Positions 54,359 through 63,419 of a stretch of 64,000 nucleotides of DNA are shown piece after piece (within the stretch, counting starts at the first letter, position 1; the number at the start of each line of letters is the position of its first letter). Where the stretch lies: contig NZ_JANYMP010000006.1 in the NCBI RefSeq assembly GCF_025061645.1, positions 140,422-204,421 of the forward strand. Reading direction: 5' to 3'. The notes under the pieces were generated by a model. The model had not been told where the DNA came from and made no database searches. It saw only the letters and a list, made by a program, of their open reading frames with translations. The stretch is from Umezawaea endophytica. GTDB lineage: Bacteria; Actinomycetota; Actinomycetes; Mycobacteriales; Pseudonocardiaceae. The translations under genes and the position numbers were made by a program.

Positions 54359-54553
54359 TCAGGCGGCGTTGCCCTGGGCCTTTCGCGGCTCGGGGACGTT
54401 CGACCTGGCGAGCCGGGCCAGCCGCGTCCACCAGCTCTCCTTGCGCGGCGTGGTGCGCCGCACCTCCCGCACGTGCTCCGCGTCGGCCCGCATCGACCAC
54501 TGCCGGTAGTCGACCTCGGCCTTGACCGCTTCGGGCGTCCATTCGAGGCTCAT
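54359..54553 (-). CDS. Small hypothetical protein upstream of the LAL regulator
   Basis: 64 residues from ATG 54551-54553 with GGGAG upstream. It is charged and helical (SLEWTPEAVKAEVDYRQWSMRADAEHVREVRR), with a basic, Trp-containing C-terminal half (KESWWTRLARLARS). It lies 11 bases before the LAL gene in the same direction and is likely co-transcribed. No family recognised. Confidence 0.65.
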   Translation of the reverse strand: MSLEWTPEAVKAEVDYRQWSMRADAEHVREVRRTTPRKESWWTRLARLARSNVPEPRKAQGNAA

Positions 54554-54711
54554 CTTCACTCCCTGCGTCGGCACTCCATCCGTGACGCCGAGAGTCGTCG
54601 TAAGGGAGCCGCACCGGCATCGGAGGTTCACGCGCCTTACGACCGCGAGGGCCTTACGCACGGCGGAGGGGCGCGCCCGGCCGGTGCCGGACGCGCCCCT
54701 CCCTCACCGGA

Positions 54712-57069
54712 TCAGCAGGCGCCGCTGTCGCGCCACACCCCCCACTCGCCGGTGGTGCCGGGCTCCTCGCCCGTCGTCCACCACTGGGCCGTCCACTTGC
54801 GGCCCTTCCAGGACACCACGTTCGTGCCGACGTAGACCTTCGTCCGGTCCCACGCCGCCACCGAGCAGTTCTGCGGCGTGGTCGTGGTGGTCGTCGTCGT
54901 GGTGGTGGTCGTGGTCGTCGTCGAGGTGGTCGTGGTGGTCGACGTCGGCGGGTTGCCGCCGCCGCCACGCGGGTGGTCCGAGGCGATGGCGTAGGTCTTG
55001 CCGCCGAAGGTGAAGCGGAAGTTCGACGGGGACGCGATCGGCAACTGGTAGTTGATGGTGATGTCGACGCTGGCGCCCGGTGCGAGCGACTGCCACGTCG
55101 GCATGGTCACCGACACGTGCTGGAAGTCGCCGCGCAGGCCGCCGACGTTGGAACCGGTGTGGCCCTTGGACACGACCTGCAAGCCGAAGCCGGACTGGTC
55201 GGTCATGCTGCCGGGCGCGCTGGTGCCGTAGTCGAACTCGATCTTCGCGCCGCCGGGGATCGTGACGGTGGAGTTGTTGGTGACCTTCAACTTCGGCGTG
55301 ATCGGGTAGTTGGCGTCGCCGAGCGCGAAGCCCCCGACCGTGGCCGAGACGTCCAGGACGTCGGCCGGGGTGGCCGTGGACGCCTTGAGGTTGCCGTACG
55401 GGGCCGCGCCGCGCAGACCGTCGTTGATCTTGGTGATCAACGTGTCGCCGATCGTGTACTGCTGCTTGGTCGTGTCGAACCGGTAGTCGCCCGCGAGCTC
55501 CCAGATCATCACGCCGCCGATGCCCTTGTCGGCGATGTACTTCGCCTTCGTGGCGACCGACGTCTCGTCCTCAGTGGACAGGAACACCTTCTTGGTGCTG
55601 TTCCACAGCCACGGGGAGACGAGGGTGGTGTCGTAGTTGCGCGCGTACGTGCCGGTGATGCGGTCCGTCGGGTCGGTGTCCGGGGTGAGGCCGTACGCCG
55701 TCAGGTAGTCCGGCGTGATGCCGTTCTGCAAGTTCATGGCGTGCCACATGGGGTTCACGCCCGACGGCACCTCGGCGTTGCCGGCCGTGCTGTCGTGCCA
55801 CAGGTTGTCGATGCCGATCGCGCCGTTGCCGCACGGGGTCGTGGAGCCGACGCTGCCACCCGTGCCCGCCGGGCACTTCGACTGGTCCGGGAGTGCCGCC
55901 GTGCCACCGAGTCCGTTCACGCCACCGGTGACGCCCTGCCAGCCGCGGGTGTAGAACGGCAGGCCCATGTTGATCCGGCCCGCGGGCATGGCGCCGCGGA
56001 AGTAGTGGTACGCCCAGTCGGTGTTCAGGTAGCCGATGCCCTCGTACTGCGGAGCCGTGTAGACGCCGCCCGCGGCCAGTTCGCCGTCCTTGCCGTTGTC
56101 GTACAGCGCGGCGTTCGGGCCGACGAAGTGGTTCCACGAACCGTGCAGGTCGTAGGTCATCACGTTGAGGTAGTCCAGGTACTTGGTGACCTGGAAGGCC
56201 TCCATGCCGCGCAGCAGCCAGCCGGACGCGGGAACGGCGGCGGTCAGCAGGTAGTGCTTGCCGTCGGCCGCGCCCGCGCGGTCCAGCTTCTCGCGCAGGG
56301 TCTTCATGATGTTCTCGTAGCCCGCCCAGAGCTGACCGCGGTTGGCGTTGGCCAGCCCGAAGTCGTCCGGGTTGCCCGCGTTGGCGTTCGACGTCGGGTA
56401 CTCGTAGTCGATGTCCGCGCCGTTGAAGCCGTAGGTGCGCAGGAAGGTGACGACCGAGTCGGCGAAGGTGTTGATCGCCGTCTGGTTCTGGCCCAGCTTG
56501 TAGAAGCCGCCGTTGGCGTCGCGGGAGCCGTCGGGCCTGAGGAAGCCGCCGGTCTCCGCCCAGCCGCCGACCGAGATCAGCGTCTTGACCTTCGGGTTCT
56601 GCTTCTTGAACTTCGTGAGCTGGTTGAAGTGCCCCTTGTAGGGCAGCGACGGGTCCATCTCGGCGCCCGCGACACCGGGCCACTCCATGCCGGTGGAGGC
56701 GTTGGTGGCGGTCGTGTCACCGACGGAGATCTTGTTCTGGTTGTCGATGTGCGCGAACGCGTAGTTGAGGTGCGTGACCTTGTTCCACGGGATGTCCTTC
56801 GGCAGGTACGCGGGCGAGCCGTCCTTGCCGGTGCGCCAACTGCTGAAGTAGCCGATCACGCGGCGGGAGTGGTTGGCGTCGAACGTCTCGCGACCGGCCG
56901 TGTCGTAGACCGAGCAGTACGGCACGTCGACGCCGGGCGTCTTGTAGAGGCCGTCCGGGCGGCAGTCCTCGTTGCCCGCGGCGCTGGACGGGGTCGGGTT
57001 GGCTACGGCGATCAAGAGTCCGGCCAGCGTGGCGAGCATCGCCAACACCGGCACCAGCTTTCTGGGCAC
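54712..57069 (-). CDS. Secreted family 18 chitinase with a C-terminal chitin-binding domain
   Basis: 785 residues from GTG 57067-57069 with AGGAGG upstream. A signal peptide (~1-31) precedes a GH18 domain (~65-560) with TLISVGGW and FNGADIDYEYP. The catalytic acid is Glu223 with Asp219 and Asp221; the family's first Asp is Asn here, a common variant. A beta-sandwich domain (~575-700, PKLKVTNNSTVTIPGG) follows, then a poly-Thr linker of about 24 residues. A CBM5/12 domain ends the protein (VYVGTNVVSWKGRKWTAQWWTTGEEPG). It degrades chitin outside the cell. No chitin operator was recognised. Confidence 0.93.
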   Translation of the reverse strand: MPRKLVPVLAMLATLAGLLIAVANPTPSSAAGNEDCRPDGLYKTPGVDVPYCSVYDTAGRETFDANHSRRVIGYFSSWRTGKDGSPAYLPKDIPWNKVTHLNYAFAHIDNQNKISVGDTTATNASTGMEWPGVAGAEMDPSLPYKGHFNQLTKFKKQNPKVKTLISVGGWAETGGFLRPDGSRDANGGFYKLGQNQTAINTFADSVVTFLRTYGFNGADIDYEYPTSNANAGNPDDFGLANANRGQLWAGYENIMKTLREKLDRAGAADGKHYLLTAAVPASGWLLRGMEAFQVTKYLDYLNVMTYDLHGSWNHFVGPNAALYDNGKDGELAAGGVYTAPQYEGIGYLNTDWAYHYFRGAMPAGRINMGLPFYTRGWQGVTGGVNGLGGTAALPDQSKCPAGTGGSVGSTTPCGNGAIGIDNLWHDSTAGNAEVPSGVNPMWHAMNLQNGITPDYLTAYGLTPDTDPTDRITGTYARNYDTTLVSPWLWNSTKKVFLSTEDETSVATKAKYIADKGIGGVMIWELAGDYRFDTTKQQYTIGDTLITKINDGLRGAAPYGNLKASTATPADVLDVSATVGGFALGDANYPITPKLKVTNNSTVTIPGGAKIEFDYGTSAPGSMTDQSGFGLQVVSKGHTGSNVGGLRGDFQHVSVTMPTWQSLAPGASVDITINYQLPIASPSNFRFTFGGKTYAIASDHPRGGGGNPPTSTTTTTSTTTTTTTTTTTTTTTPQNCSVAAWDRTKVYVGTNVVSWKGRKWTAQWWTTGEEPGTTGEWGVWRDSGAC

Positions 57070-57203
57070 GGCGAACCTCCTGCACCTGGCGGCGGCCTGG
57101 CAGGTGTGATGAGAGCAGGGATGTGTGTCACGGCTCACCCGTGACGCTTGGCGCTGAACGTAAGTAGCGCGAGCCCCCGATGTCAATAGGTATAGACCAA
57201 TCG

Positions 57204-60116
57204 TCACACGGCGGTGGGTGACACCGCCCGTGTGCGAGCCAGCCGCGCCCTGACCTGGTCGGCTTCCGGGGCGTCCAACTCGGTGAACAGCGCCAGCGCC
57301 CGCTGCCAGTGCGACACCGCTCCCGGCACGCCCTGGCGGTCGAACACCGTCGCGAGCTGGTCGTGCGCGAGGGCCTGGTGGTACGGGCTGGCGGCGTCCG
57401 TGGCCAGTGTCAACGCCGACCGCGCGCTCACCGCGGCCTCCTCGTAGTGCCCCTCCGACAGCAGCGCGACCGACAGGTCCGAGTGGCACGTCGACTCGCC
57501 GCACTGCTCGCCGACCTCGCGGTACATCACCAGCGCCGCCCTCAGCCACGTCGGCGCCTCCGCCACCCGGCCGTTGGCCAGGTAGAGCAGCCCGAGGTTG
57601 TGGTGCGCGTTCGCCTCCGTCCACCGCGACCCCGCGCTGCGACTGACCTCGATCGCCTCGCGGTAGTGCGCCTCGGACTCCTCGATCCGGCCGACGTCCA
57701 GCAGCGTGTCCGCCACCGTCGTCAACGCTCGGGCCTGCTGGTCGAGGTCGCCGCTCGCGCGGGCCACGTCCAGCGCCTGACCGTGCCGGACGAGCGCCTC
57801 GTCGTTGCGGCGCAACCGGAGCAGCGCGGTGCCGAGGTTGAACAGCATGACGAACTTCGCCTTCGGCTCGTCGAGCTCCGTAGCCGCCCGCAGCCCGGAC
57901 TCGGTGACCCGCAGCCACGTCCCGTGGTCCGCGCGCAGCCAGAAGAACCTCGACAGCGCGTACGCGAGCTGCCAGGCGTGCACCAGCCACTCGCGGTCGA
58001 ACACCGGCGCGGAGCTGTCCGCCGCCAGGTCCGCGACGGCCAGCAGGTTCGCCTCCTCCGCCTCCAGCCAGCCGATCGCGTCGGCCGACGACTCCAGCTT
58101 CGGCACGGCGGTCGGCCGGTGCTTCGGCTCGACCCGCACGCTGCCGCGGCTGATCGGCAGCAGGCCGTCGGCGACGTCCGCGACGTGCAGGTAATAGTCG
58201 AGCATCCGGCCGGTCGCGTCGCGCCGCTCCTCCGACGCCAGCTCGCCCGCGAGGGTCTTGCTGTAGACGCGGACCAGGTCGTGCGCGCCGTAGCGGCCGG
58301 GTTCCCCGACCGACAGCAGGTTCGCCGCCGTCAGCGAGTCCAGCGCCCGCTGCGCCTGGCCCGCGTCGACGGCGGCCATGGCGGCGGCCACGAACGGCGT
58401 CACGTGCGTGCCGGGGTGCAGGCCGACCAGCGCGAGCAGCCGGGCGGCCAGCGGCGGCAGCGCGCGGCGGGACGCGTCCAGCGCGGCCCGCACGGGGCCC
58501 TCACCGTCCTCCAGGCCGAGCGCGGCGAGCCTGCCGTGCTCGTCGTCCAGTTCCGCCACGAAGTCCGCCACGCGCAGCGTGGGCGACACCGCGAGCCGGG
58601 CGGCGGCGATGCGCAGCGCCAGCGGCAGGCCGTCGCACAGCTCGGCCAGCCTGCGCAGCCCGGCCGCGTCCGCGCCCGCGCCGCGACCCGCGACCCGGCC
58701 CAGCACCTCCACCGCGGCGTCCGGCGTGAGCATGTCCAGCTCCACCAGCCGGGCCTCGGCGTGCGCGACCAGCCCGACCAGGCGCCTGCGGCTCGTCACG
58801 ACGACGCAGGACGACGAGCCGGGCAGCAGCGGCAGCAGCTCGGTCGAGCCGAGCACGTTGTCCAGCATCACGACCATGCGGCGGTCGGCGACGAGCGTGC
58901 GGTAGAGCGCCGAGCGCTCCTCGACGGTCACCGGGGCGTCGTTCGGCTGCACGCCGAGCGTGCGCAGGAACCTGTTGAGCACCTCGCCCGCGTCCAGCGG
59001 GTCCTGGTTCGGGTCGTAGCCGTGCAGGTCGACGTAGAGCTGGCCGTCCGGGAAGGCGTCGCGGACGCGGTGGGCCCAGTGCAGGGCGAGCGCGGTCTTG
59101 CCGACGCCCGCGGGGCCGCTCACGACCAGCAGCAGGCCGCCGCCGGGGTCGTCGGCGAGCAGTTCGTCCATGCGGCGCAGCTCGGCGTCCCGGCCGATCA
59201 GCGACGCGGGGGCGCGCGGGAGCTGGGCGGGCACCGTGCCGCCGACCGGTGTGACCGGGGCGGCGGGAGCGGGTGGCGCGGCGGGAGCGGCGGCCCGGCC
59301 GGGTTCGGGGTCGTCGCCCGCCAGCACGGCCATCTGGACGCGCCGCAGCTCCGGGCCCGGCTCGACGCCCAGCTCGTCGATCAGCACCCGGCGCGCCTCG
59401 CGGTAGACGGCCAGCGCCTCGGCCTGGCGGTCGGCCTGGCACAGCGCGCGCATCAGCAGCCCGTGCGCCCGTTCCCGCAGCGGCTGGTCGCCGACCAGCG
59501 CGGTGAGCTGGCCGACCAGGTCCGCGCCCTGGCCCAGCGCGAGGCGCAGCTCGGCGCGCTCCTCCAGCACGGCGAAGCGGCGTTCGACCAGCCTGCCGCG
59601 CTCCACCTCGGCGAACAGGCCTGCGATGCCGCCCAGCGGCTCGGCCCGCCACAGCGCGAGCCCGTCGTCCAGCAGCCCGGCGGCGCCCGCGAGGTCGCCC
59701 GCGGCCCGCATCCGGCCCGCCTCGACCGCGCTCGACTCGAACACGTCCAGGTCCAGCGCCCCGCGTTCGACCCGCAGCAGGTAGCCGTCACCGACCGAGG
59801 TCAGCAGCTCGGCGGGCGCGCGCCGGGCGCGCCTGGGCTCCAGCGCCCGCCGCAGACCGGCCACGTACGTCTGCACCAGGTTCACCGCGCTCGTCGGCGC
59901 GGCGTCGCCCCAGACCGCCGTGATGATGTGGTCGCGGCTCACCGGGGTGTTGCGGTTGAGCAGCAGCACGGCGAGGACGGCACGCTGCTTGGCCGCACCG
60001 AGGTCGACCTCTTGACCGGTGCGGATGACCCGTAGCAGGCCGAGTACCTCGAACCGGAGGGACTCGGGGTTGTCGTGCTCCACCGACGTGTCCTTTGTCG
60101 AAGTGCTGTGCCCCAC
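57204..60116 (-). CDS. SARP regulator with NTPase and TPR domains (AfsR-like)
   Basis: 970 residues. It has an OmpR-like winged helix (~20-100, VDLGAAKQRAVLAVLLLNRN), a bacterial transcriptional activator (BTAD) domain (~105-255) and an NB-ARC-type NTPase (~300-570, GRDAELRRMDELL, VSGPAGVGKT, MVVMLDN). A C-terminal TPR array (~730-950, EALVRHGQALDVARASGD and repeats) follows. This is the AfsR architecture, which activates antibiotic or developmental genes. No biosynthetic cluster is inside the window. The chitinase lies 134 bases downstream, but co-regulation is unproven. Confidence 0.93.
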   Translation of the reverse strand: MGHSTSTKDTSVEHDNPESLRFEVLGLLRVIRTGQEVDLGAAKQRAVLAVLLLNRNTPVSRDHIITAVWGDAAPTSAVNLVQTYVAGLRRALEPRRARRAPAELLTSVGDGYLLRVERGALDLDVFESSAVEAGRMRAAGDLAGAAGLLDDGLALWRAEPLGGIAGLFAEVERGRLVERRFAVLEERAELRLALGQGADLVGQLTALVGDQPLRERAHGLLMRALCQADRQAEALAVYREARRVLIDELGVEPGPELRRVQMAVLAGDDPEPGRAAAPAAPPAPAAPVTPVGGTVPAQLPRAPASLIGRDAELRRMDELLADDPGGGLLLVVSGPAGVGKTALALHWAHRVRDAFPDGQLYVDLHGYDPNQDPLDAGEVLNRFLRTLGVQPNDAPVTVEERSALYRTLVADRRMVVMLDNVLGSTELLPLLPGSSSCVVVTSRRRLVGLVAHAEARLVELDMLTPDAAVEVLGRVAGRGAGADAAGLRRLAELCDGLPLALRIAAARLAVSPTLRVADFVAELDDEHGRLAALGLEDGEGPVRAALDASRRALPPLAARLLALVGLHPGTHVTPFVAAAMAAVDAGQAQRALDSLTAANLLSVGEPGRYGAHDLVRVYSKTLAGELASEERRDATGRMLDYYLHVADVADGLLPISRGSVRVEPKHRPTAVPKLESSADAIGWLEAEEANLLAVADLAADSSAPVFDREWLVHAWQLAYALSRFFWLRADHGTWLRVTESGLRAATELDEPKAKFVMLFNLGTALLRLRRNDEALVRHGQALDVARASGDLDQQARALTTVADTLLDVGRIEESEAHYREAIEVSRSAGSRWTEANAHHNLGLLYLANGRVAEAPTWLRAALVMYREVGEQCGESTCHSDLSVALLSEGHYEEAAVSARSALTLATDAASPYHQALAHDQLATVFDRQGVPGAVSHWQRALALFTELDAPEADQVRARLARTRAVSPTAV

Positions 60117-60343
60117 GCACTGAGACTAGAGATCACTTCAGTCCGGCTCCAGTCGCGCTGTAGCCGCGTTCTTAGGCTTAGCGTGTCCGACCAACCACAC
60201 AGGGCGAAACCCGGTGGGGGAGGTTGGACCAGATGGCGGAACCGAACCTCCGCCATCTCCCTGATCGACGTGGGTCGTCCGGCGTGCAAGGGGCATCCAG
60301 CCCGCGGCGGCGGAACGCCGGCCGACCCACGTCCCCATCAGAA

Positions 60344-60377
60344 GAAGAGGGTCACCCGGTAGGGGGTGGCCCTCTTC
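60344..60377 (-). terminator. Hairpin after the DedA gene
   Basis: Bases 60344-60357 pair with 60364-60377 with one mismatch in 14 (6-base loop), eight bases past the DedA stop. Confidence 0.6.
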
Positions 60378-60384
60378 GCCCTTT

Positions 60385-61023
60385 TCAGGACACTTCCTGG
60401 AGTTCCCGCTCCTGCTTCTCCTTCGTGCGGCGGCGCAGCGCGTAGACGACGCCCGCGACGGCGACCGCCCCGAACAGGACCCAGCTCACCCCGCCGAGCA
60501 CCGATTCGACGTACTTCGCCGACGCGCCGGCGGCCGAGCCGATGCCGATGTGCAGCGCGGACCAGCAGATCGCGCCCGCGATCGAGGCGGGCAGGAACCG
60601 CCGGTACGGCAGGTTCGACGCCCCAGCGGACGCCGGGACCAGCGTCCTGACCACCGGCAGGAACCGGGCGGTGAACACGGCCGTGCCGCCGCGCCTGCGC
60701 AGCAGGTCACCAGCCCGGTCCCAGTGGCTCTGCCCGAGCTTGCGGACGATCCTCGAATCGCGCAGCCGCTCGCCGTAGCGGCGACCCAGCAGGTACCCGA
60801 TGCTGTCGCCCGCCACCGCGCACACCGACACCACCAGCCACATCACCAGGAACCGCGGCACCGTCGTGACGGTCGTCGACGCGATCAGCAGCGACGCCTC
60901 GCCCGGTGCCAGGAAACCCACCCCCAGCGTGCACTCGGCCAGCGTCATCGCCCCGGTCACGGCCACCACCGCCGGTTGCGGCAGGCTCGCCAGCCCGGCC
61001 AGCGCGTCGGTCACGAATCCCAT
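60385..61023 (-). CDS. DedA-family membrane protein
   Basis: 212 residues from ATG 61021-61023. Core motifs of the DedA/VTT superfamily are GVGFLAPGEASLL, GDSIGYLLGRRYGERL, GGTAVFTARFLPVVRTLVPASAGASNLPYRRFL and a C-terminal helix. DedA proteins flip or recycle lipid carriers such as undecaprenyl phosphate at the membrane. Its start lies inside a longer reading frame of the upstream rhomboid-like gene. Confidence 0.9.
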   Translation of the reverse strand: MGFVTDALAGLASLPQPAVVAVTGAMTLAECTLGVGFLAPGEASLLIASTTVTTVPRFLVMWLVVSVCAVAGDSIGYLLGRRYGERLRDSRIVRKLGQSHWDRAGDLLRRRGGTAVFTARFLPVVRTLVPASAGASNLPYRRFLPASIAGAICWSALHIGIGSAAGASAKYVESVLGGVSWVLFGAVAVAGVVYALRRRTKEKQERELQEVS

Positions 61024-61549
61024 GCGGTCCCCCAGAGGTGAGCGCGACGAGCCCCAGCCCGAGCAGGACCGCGGCCCAGTGCTCGGCGGCCGTGAGCCAG
61101 TCGCTGTAGAAGAGGTCGGCCACGAGCACCGCGGCGAGGACCGCCGCGAGCGCTCGGGAGCGGCGCAGCAGCGCCAGAGCGGCGGCGGCGCACGCGAGCG
61201 CGGCACTGGCCCCGTAGTCGAGGCGGTGCAGCACGGCGTGCGCGGAGAACAGGTTCGCCAACCCGAAGGCGACGAGCGTCGGCACGAGGTGGCCGAGCAC
61301 GAGGACGACGACCGTGGCGGCGGACCCGGCGGTCCGTTCGAGCGTCGCGACGACGAGCGCCACGAGCAGCAGGGTCCACAGGACGTGCGCGAGGTGGTAC
61401 GAGCCGAACAGGCTCGCGGGGAGCGTCCACCAGCGGCCGTCGAGCAGGTCGGTGCCGCGGTACCTCGTCAGTTCCCGCAGAGCCGGGACGACGCCCGCCA
61501 CCAGGCAGGACGATCCGAGCACGAAGGAAACGGGAACGCGTGACGACAC
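60707..61549 (-). CDS. Rhomboid-like multi-pass membrane protein, C-terminal frame doubtful
   Basis: From GTG 61549 (AAAGGGG upstream) about 175 residues look real: six hydrophobic helices (SFVLGSSCLVAGVVPAL, HLAHVLWTLLLVALVVATLE, TVVVLVLGHLVPTLVAFGL, ALACAAAALALLRR, ALAAVLAAVLVADLFY, WAAVLLGLGLVALTS). The pattern resembles rhomboid-fold proteins, but the catalytic Ser/His motifs (GxSG) are not visible, so it is probably not a protease. After SGGPHG the frame continues ~100 codons through the DedA gene as an Arg/Gly-rich shadow. In the neighbouring frame a stop follows almost at once (61011). A frameshift near 61020-61030 or a sequence error is likely. Confidence 0.6.
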   Translation of the reverse strand: MSSRVPVSFVLGSSCLVAGVVPALRELTRYRGTDLLDGRWWTLPASLFGSYHLAHVLWTLLLVALVVATLERTAGSAATVVVLVLGHLVPTLVAFGLANLFSAHAVLHRLDYGASAALACAAAALALLRRSRALAAVLAAVLVADLFYSDWLTAAEHWAAVLLGLGLVALTSGGPHGIRDRRAGRAGEPAATGGGGRDRGDDAGRVHAGGGFPGTGRGVAADRVDDRHDGAAVPGDVAGGVGVRGGGRQHRVPAGSPLRRAAARFEDRPQARAEPLGPGW

Positions 61550-61710
61550 GTCGTGAGCCCCTTTCCGGTGATGGACACAGTCCACCGGAAAGGGGTGTCG
61601 CGAACATCGGACCGCGGGCTACACCGCGTCGTCCCCCGGTCTGACCACGAACCAGACCGAGGTCGTAGAGACCCCTGACGGAAGAACGGGGGGAGCCCTG
61701 ACGGGGACGA

Positions 61711-61923
61711 TCAGCTCAGGTCGAACCCGCCGTGCTTGGTGGAGCCGAGGAAGCGGCTCCAAGCAGCACCGTCGAAGCCCAGGACGGGGCCCGAGGGGTT
61801 CTTCGAATCACGCACACCGGCTCCGACCGGCACGAGCGCGACCTCCACGCAGTCCGGCCCACCCGCGGACGAACGACTGCTCTTGCGCCACGACGCTCTC
61901 GACAAATCCGTTTCTGCGTCCAC
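61711..61923 (-). CDS. DUF397 protein
   Basis: 70 residues: SRASWRKSSRSSAGGPDCVEVA, then VRDSKNPSGPVLGF and AAWSRFLGS, the complete DUF397 signature. DUF397 proteins are small actinobacterial partners of DUF5753 XRE regulators and behave like toxin-antitoxin or anti-regulator pairs in development. The XRE gene lies seven bases upstream in the same direction, so the two form one operon. Confidence 0.92.
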   Translation of the reverse strand: MDAETDLSRASWRKSSRSSAGGPDCVEVALVPVGAGVRDSKNPSGPVLGFDGAAWSRFLGSTKHGGFDLS

Positions 61924-61930
61924 TGCGAAA

Positions 61931-62791
61931 TCACTCCAGTCCTGGGGATAGCGCGTACGCCATGCTGCCGAGCAGCGCGGCCGACTGCACCGGGTCCAGC
62001 GCGGTCGCCGTCAGCCTCTCGAAGACCGCGGAGTACCACTCGACGTCCGACGGTTGCTCCAAATAGACGCCGCTCCTGGTGCTTTCGATGTATACCACCT
62101 CTGGATCGAGTCGCTCGGGGAAGCTCAGGATGACGAATGGCCCGTCCATCGCGGCGTGACCGCCGGCGGCGAACGGGACCACCTGGAGGGTGACGTTGGC
62201 GAGTTCGCCGACTTCGAGGAGTCGCCGGATCTGCGCCCGGAGCACGGTCGGACCACCGACGAGCCTGCGGAGCGCGGCCTCGTCGATCACCACGTGCAAC
62301 CGGAGCGGGTCCTCCTCGCCCAGCAGCGCCTGCCGGGCGTTGCGCAGCTCCACCCGCCGCTCCACCTCGCTGGGGGAAGCGCCGGGCAGCACCTCGCGGA
62401 TCAGCGCCCGCGTGTACTCCTCGCACTGCAACAGGCCGGGGATCATCAGCCCCTGGTAGGTCCGGACGGACTCCGCGTCCGCCTCGAACCCGATGTACCG
62501 GCCGGGCGCGACGTCCCCGTACTCGTCCCACCAGGCCTTGCGCCGCGCTTCGCGCGCCAGTTGGACCAGTTCGTCCAGCAGCAGGTCGTCGGCACCGTAC
62601 GCGTCGAGCATGTCCCTCACGTCGCGCGGCGTGACGCCCACCCGACCGGTCTCGATCCGGCTGATCTTCGAGGCCGAGCACTCGAGGCGCTCACCGACCT
62701 CCTCGATGGTCAACCCCGCGACCTCGCGCAACCGGCGGAGTTCGCTCACCAGCCTGCGCTTGCGCAGCGTCGGACTGCTGCCCCGTGCCAT
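61931..62791 (-). CDS. XRE-family regulator with DUF5753 domain
   Basis: 286 residues from ATG 62789-62791, chosen for AGGAGG eight bases upstream over an in-frame ATG further out. The helix-turn-helix covers ~16-70 (LREVAGLTIEEVGERLECSASKISRIETGRVG). The DUF5753 domain covers ~100-280 (IPGLLQCEEYTRALI, HVVIDEAALRRLVGG, TLQVVPFAAGGHAAMDGPF). It pairs with the DUF397 gene just downstream. Related pairs control sporulation or secondary metabolism, such as BldB/AbaA-type systems. The target here is unknown. Confidence 0.93.
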   Translation of the reverse strand: MARGSSPTLRKRRLVSELRRLREVAGLTIEEVGERLECSASKISRIETGRVGVTPRDVRDMLDAYGADDLLLDELVQLAREARRKAWWDEYGDVAPGRYIGFEADAESVRTYQGLMIPGLLQCEEYTRALIREVLPGASPSEVERRVELRNARQALLGEEDPLRLHVVIDEAALRRLVGGPTVLRAQIRRLLEVGELANVTLQVVPFAAGGHAAMDGPFVILSFPERLDPEVVYIESTRSGVYLEQPSDVEWYSAVFERLTATALDPVQSAALLGSMAYALSPGLE

Positions 62792-63027
62792 GTCCCGCAC
62801 CTCCTGGGTCATGCACAGTCTGTGACGAGACGCCGGGCAAGCAAAGAGACGTCATCCATTCGTGTACTGCAACTTGCAGTTCGTAGGTGGGCGGTCCCAG
62901 GCTGCATGGGCACGTCTTCGCGACCGCACGGGTCGTGGGGGAGGAACTCGGAGGGCAGCAGCCATGCTCAGCGCCACGGGACGACGCCAGGCCGTCGCCT
63001 GGAACCAGACCGTCGGGGAGCGCTGAG

Positions 63028-63354
63028 ATGTCCGTGACCGTGTTCAGCCAACTCGACAAGTCGCTGCACGAGCACCTCGCCACCGTCGCGCAGATGGCCG
63101 CGCGCGGTGACGACCAGACCGTCGCCGAACTCGCACGCGCAGAACTGCCGCGCATCGTCGCCGCCATCAAGGCCCTGCTGGACGAACACCAGCCAGACGA
63201 ACACGGCCGCTGCCCGACGTGCCGCACGCGCTGGTGGAGCAGGCGCCGACCGGCCCCCTGCCGCGCCTACCTGAGCGCCCAGTTGTGCCTCACCGTGGCG
63301 GGGGAGCAGTCGCCAGGCGGCGGCAGCCACCGCCACCTCCGGCGGGTCGGCTAG
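63028..63354 (+). CDS. Small hypothetical protein with a CxxC tail
   Basis: 108 residues from ATG 63028 with GGGGAG upstream; a longer frame from 62887 has no ribosome site. The N-terminal helical part (TVFSQLDKSLHEHLATVAQMAARGDDQTVAELAR) is followed by HGRCPTCRTRWWSRRRPAPCRAYLSAQLC. Its Cys pairs may bind zinc or form disulphides. Similar small proteins sit beside XRE/DUF397 loci in Pseudonocardiales, as here, divergent across 236 bases. Function unknown. Confidence 0.7.
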   Translation: MSVTVFSQLDKSLHEHLATVAQMAARGDDQTVAELARAELPRIVAAIKALLDEHQPDEHGRCPTCRTRWWSRRRPAPCRAYLSAQLCLTVAGEQSPGGGSHRHLRRVG

Positions 63355-63419
63355 GCGTTCCCGGAGGTCGGGGTGGTGGGAAGGCGCGGGGTGGCCGCGG
63401 GAGGGGTGTGACCGGAGAG

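Noticed and set aside
51153..54509. Open plus-strand frame of about 1100 codons opposite the LAL gene
   Set aside because: Shadow of the LAL regulator. No ribosome site, no domain. Similar long shadows lie opposite the ABC permease (46643-49609) and SARP gene (57309-60035).
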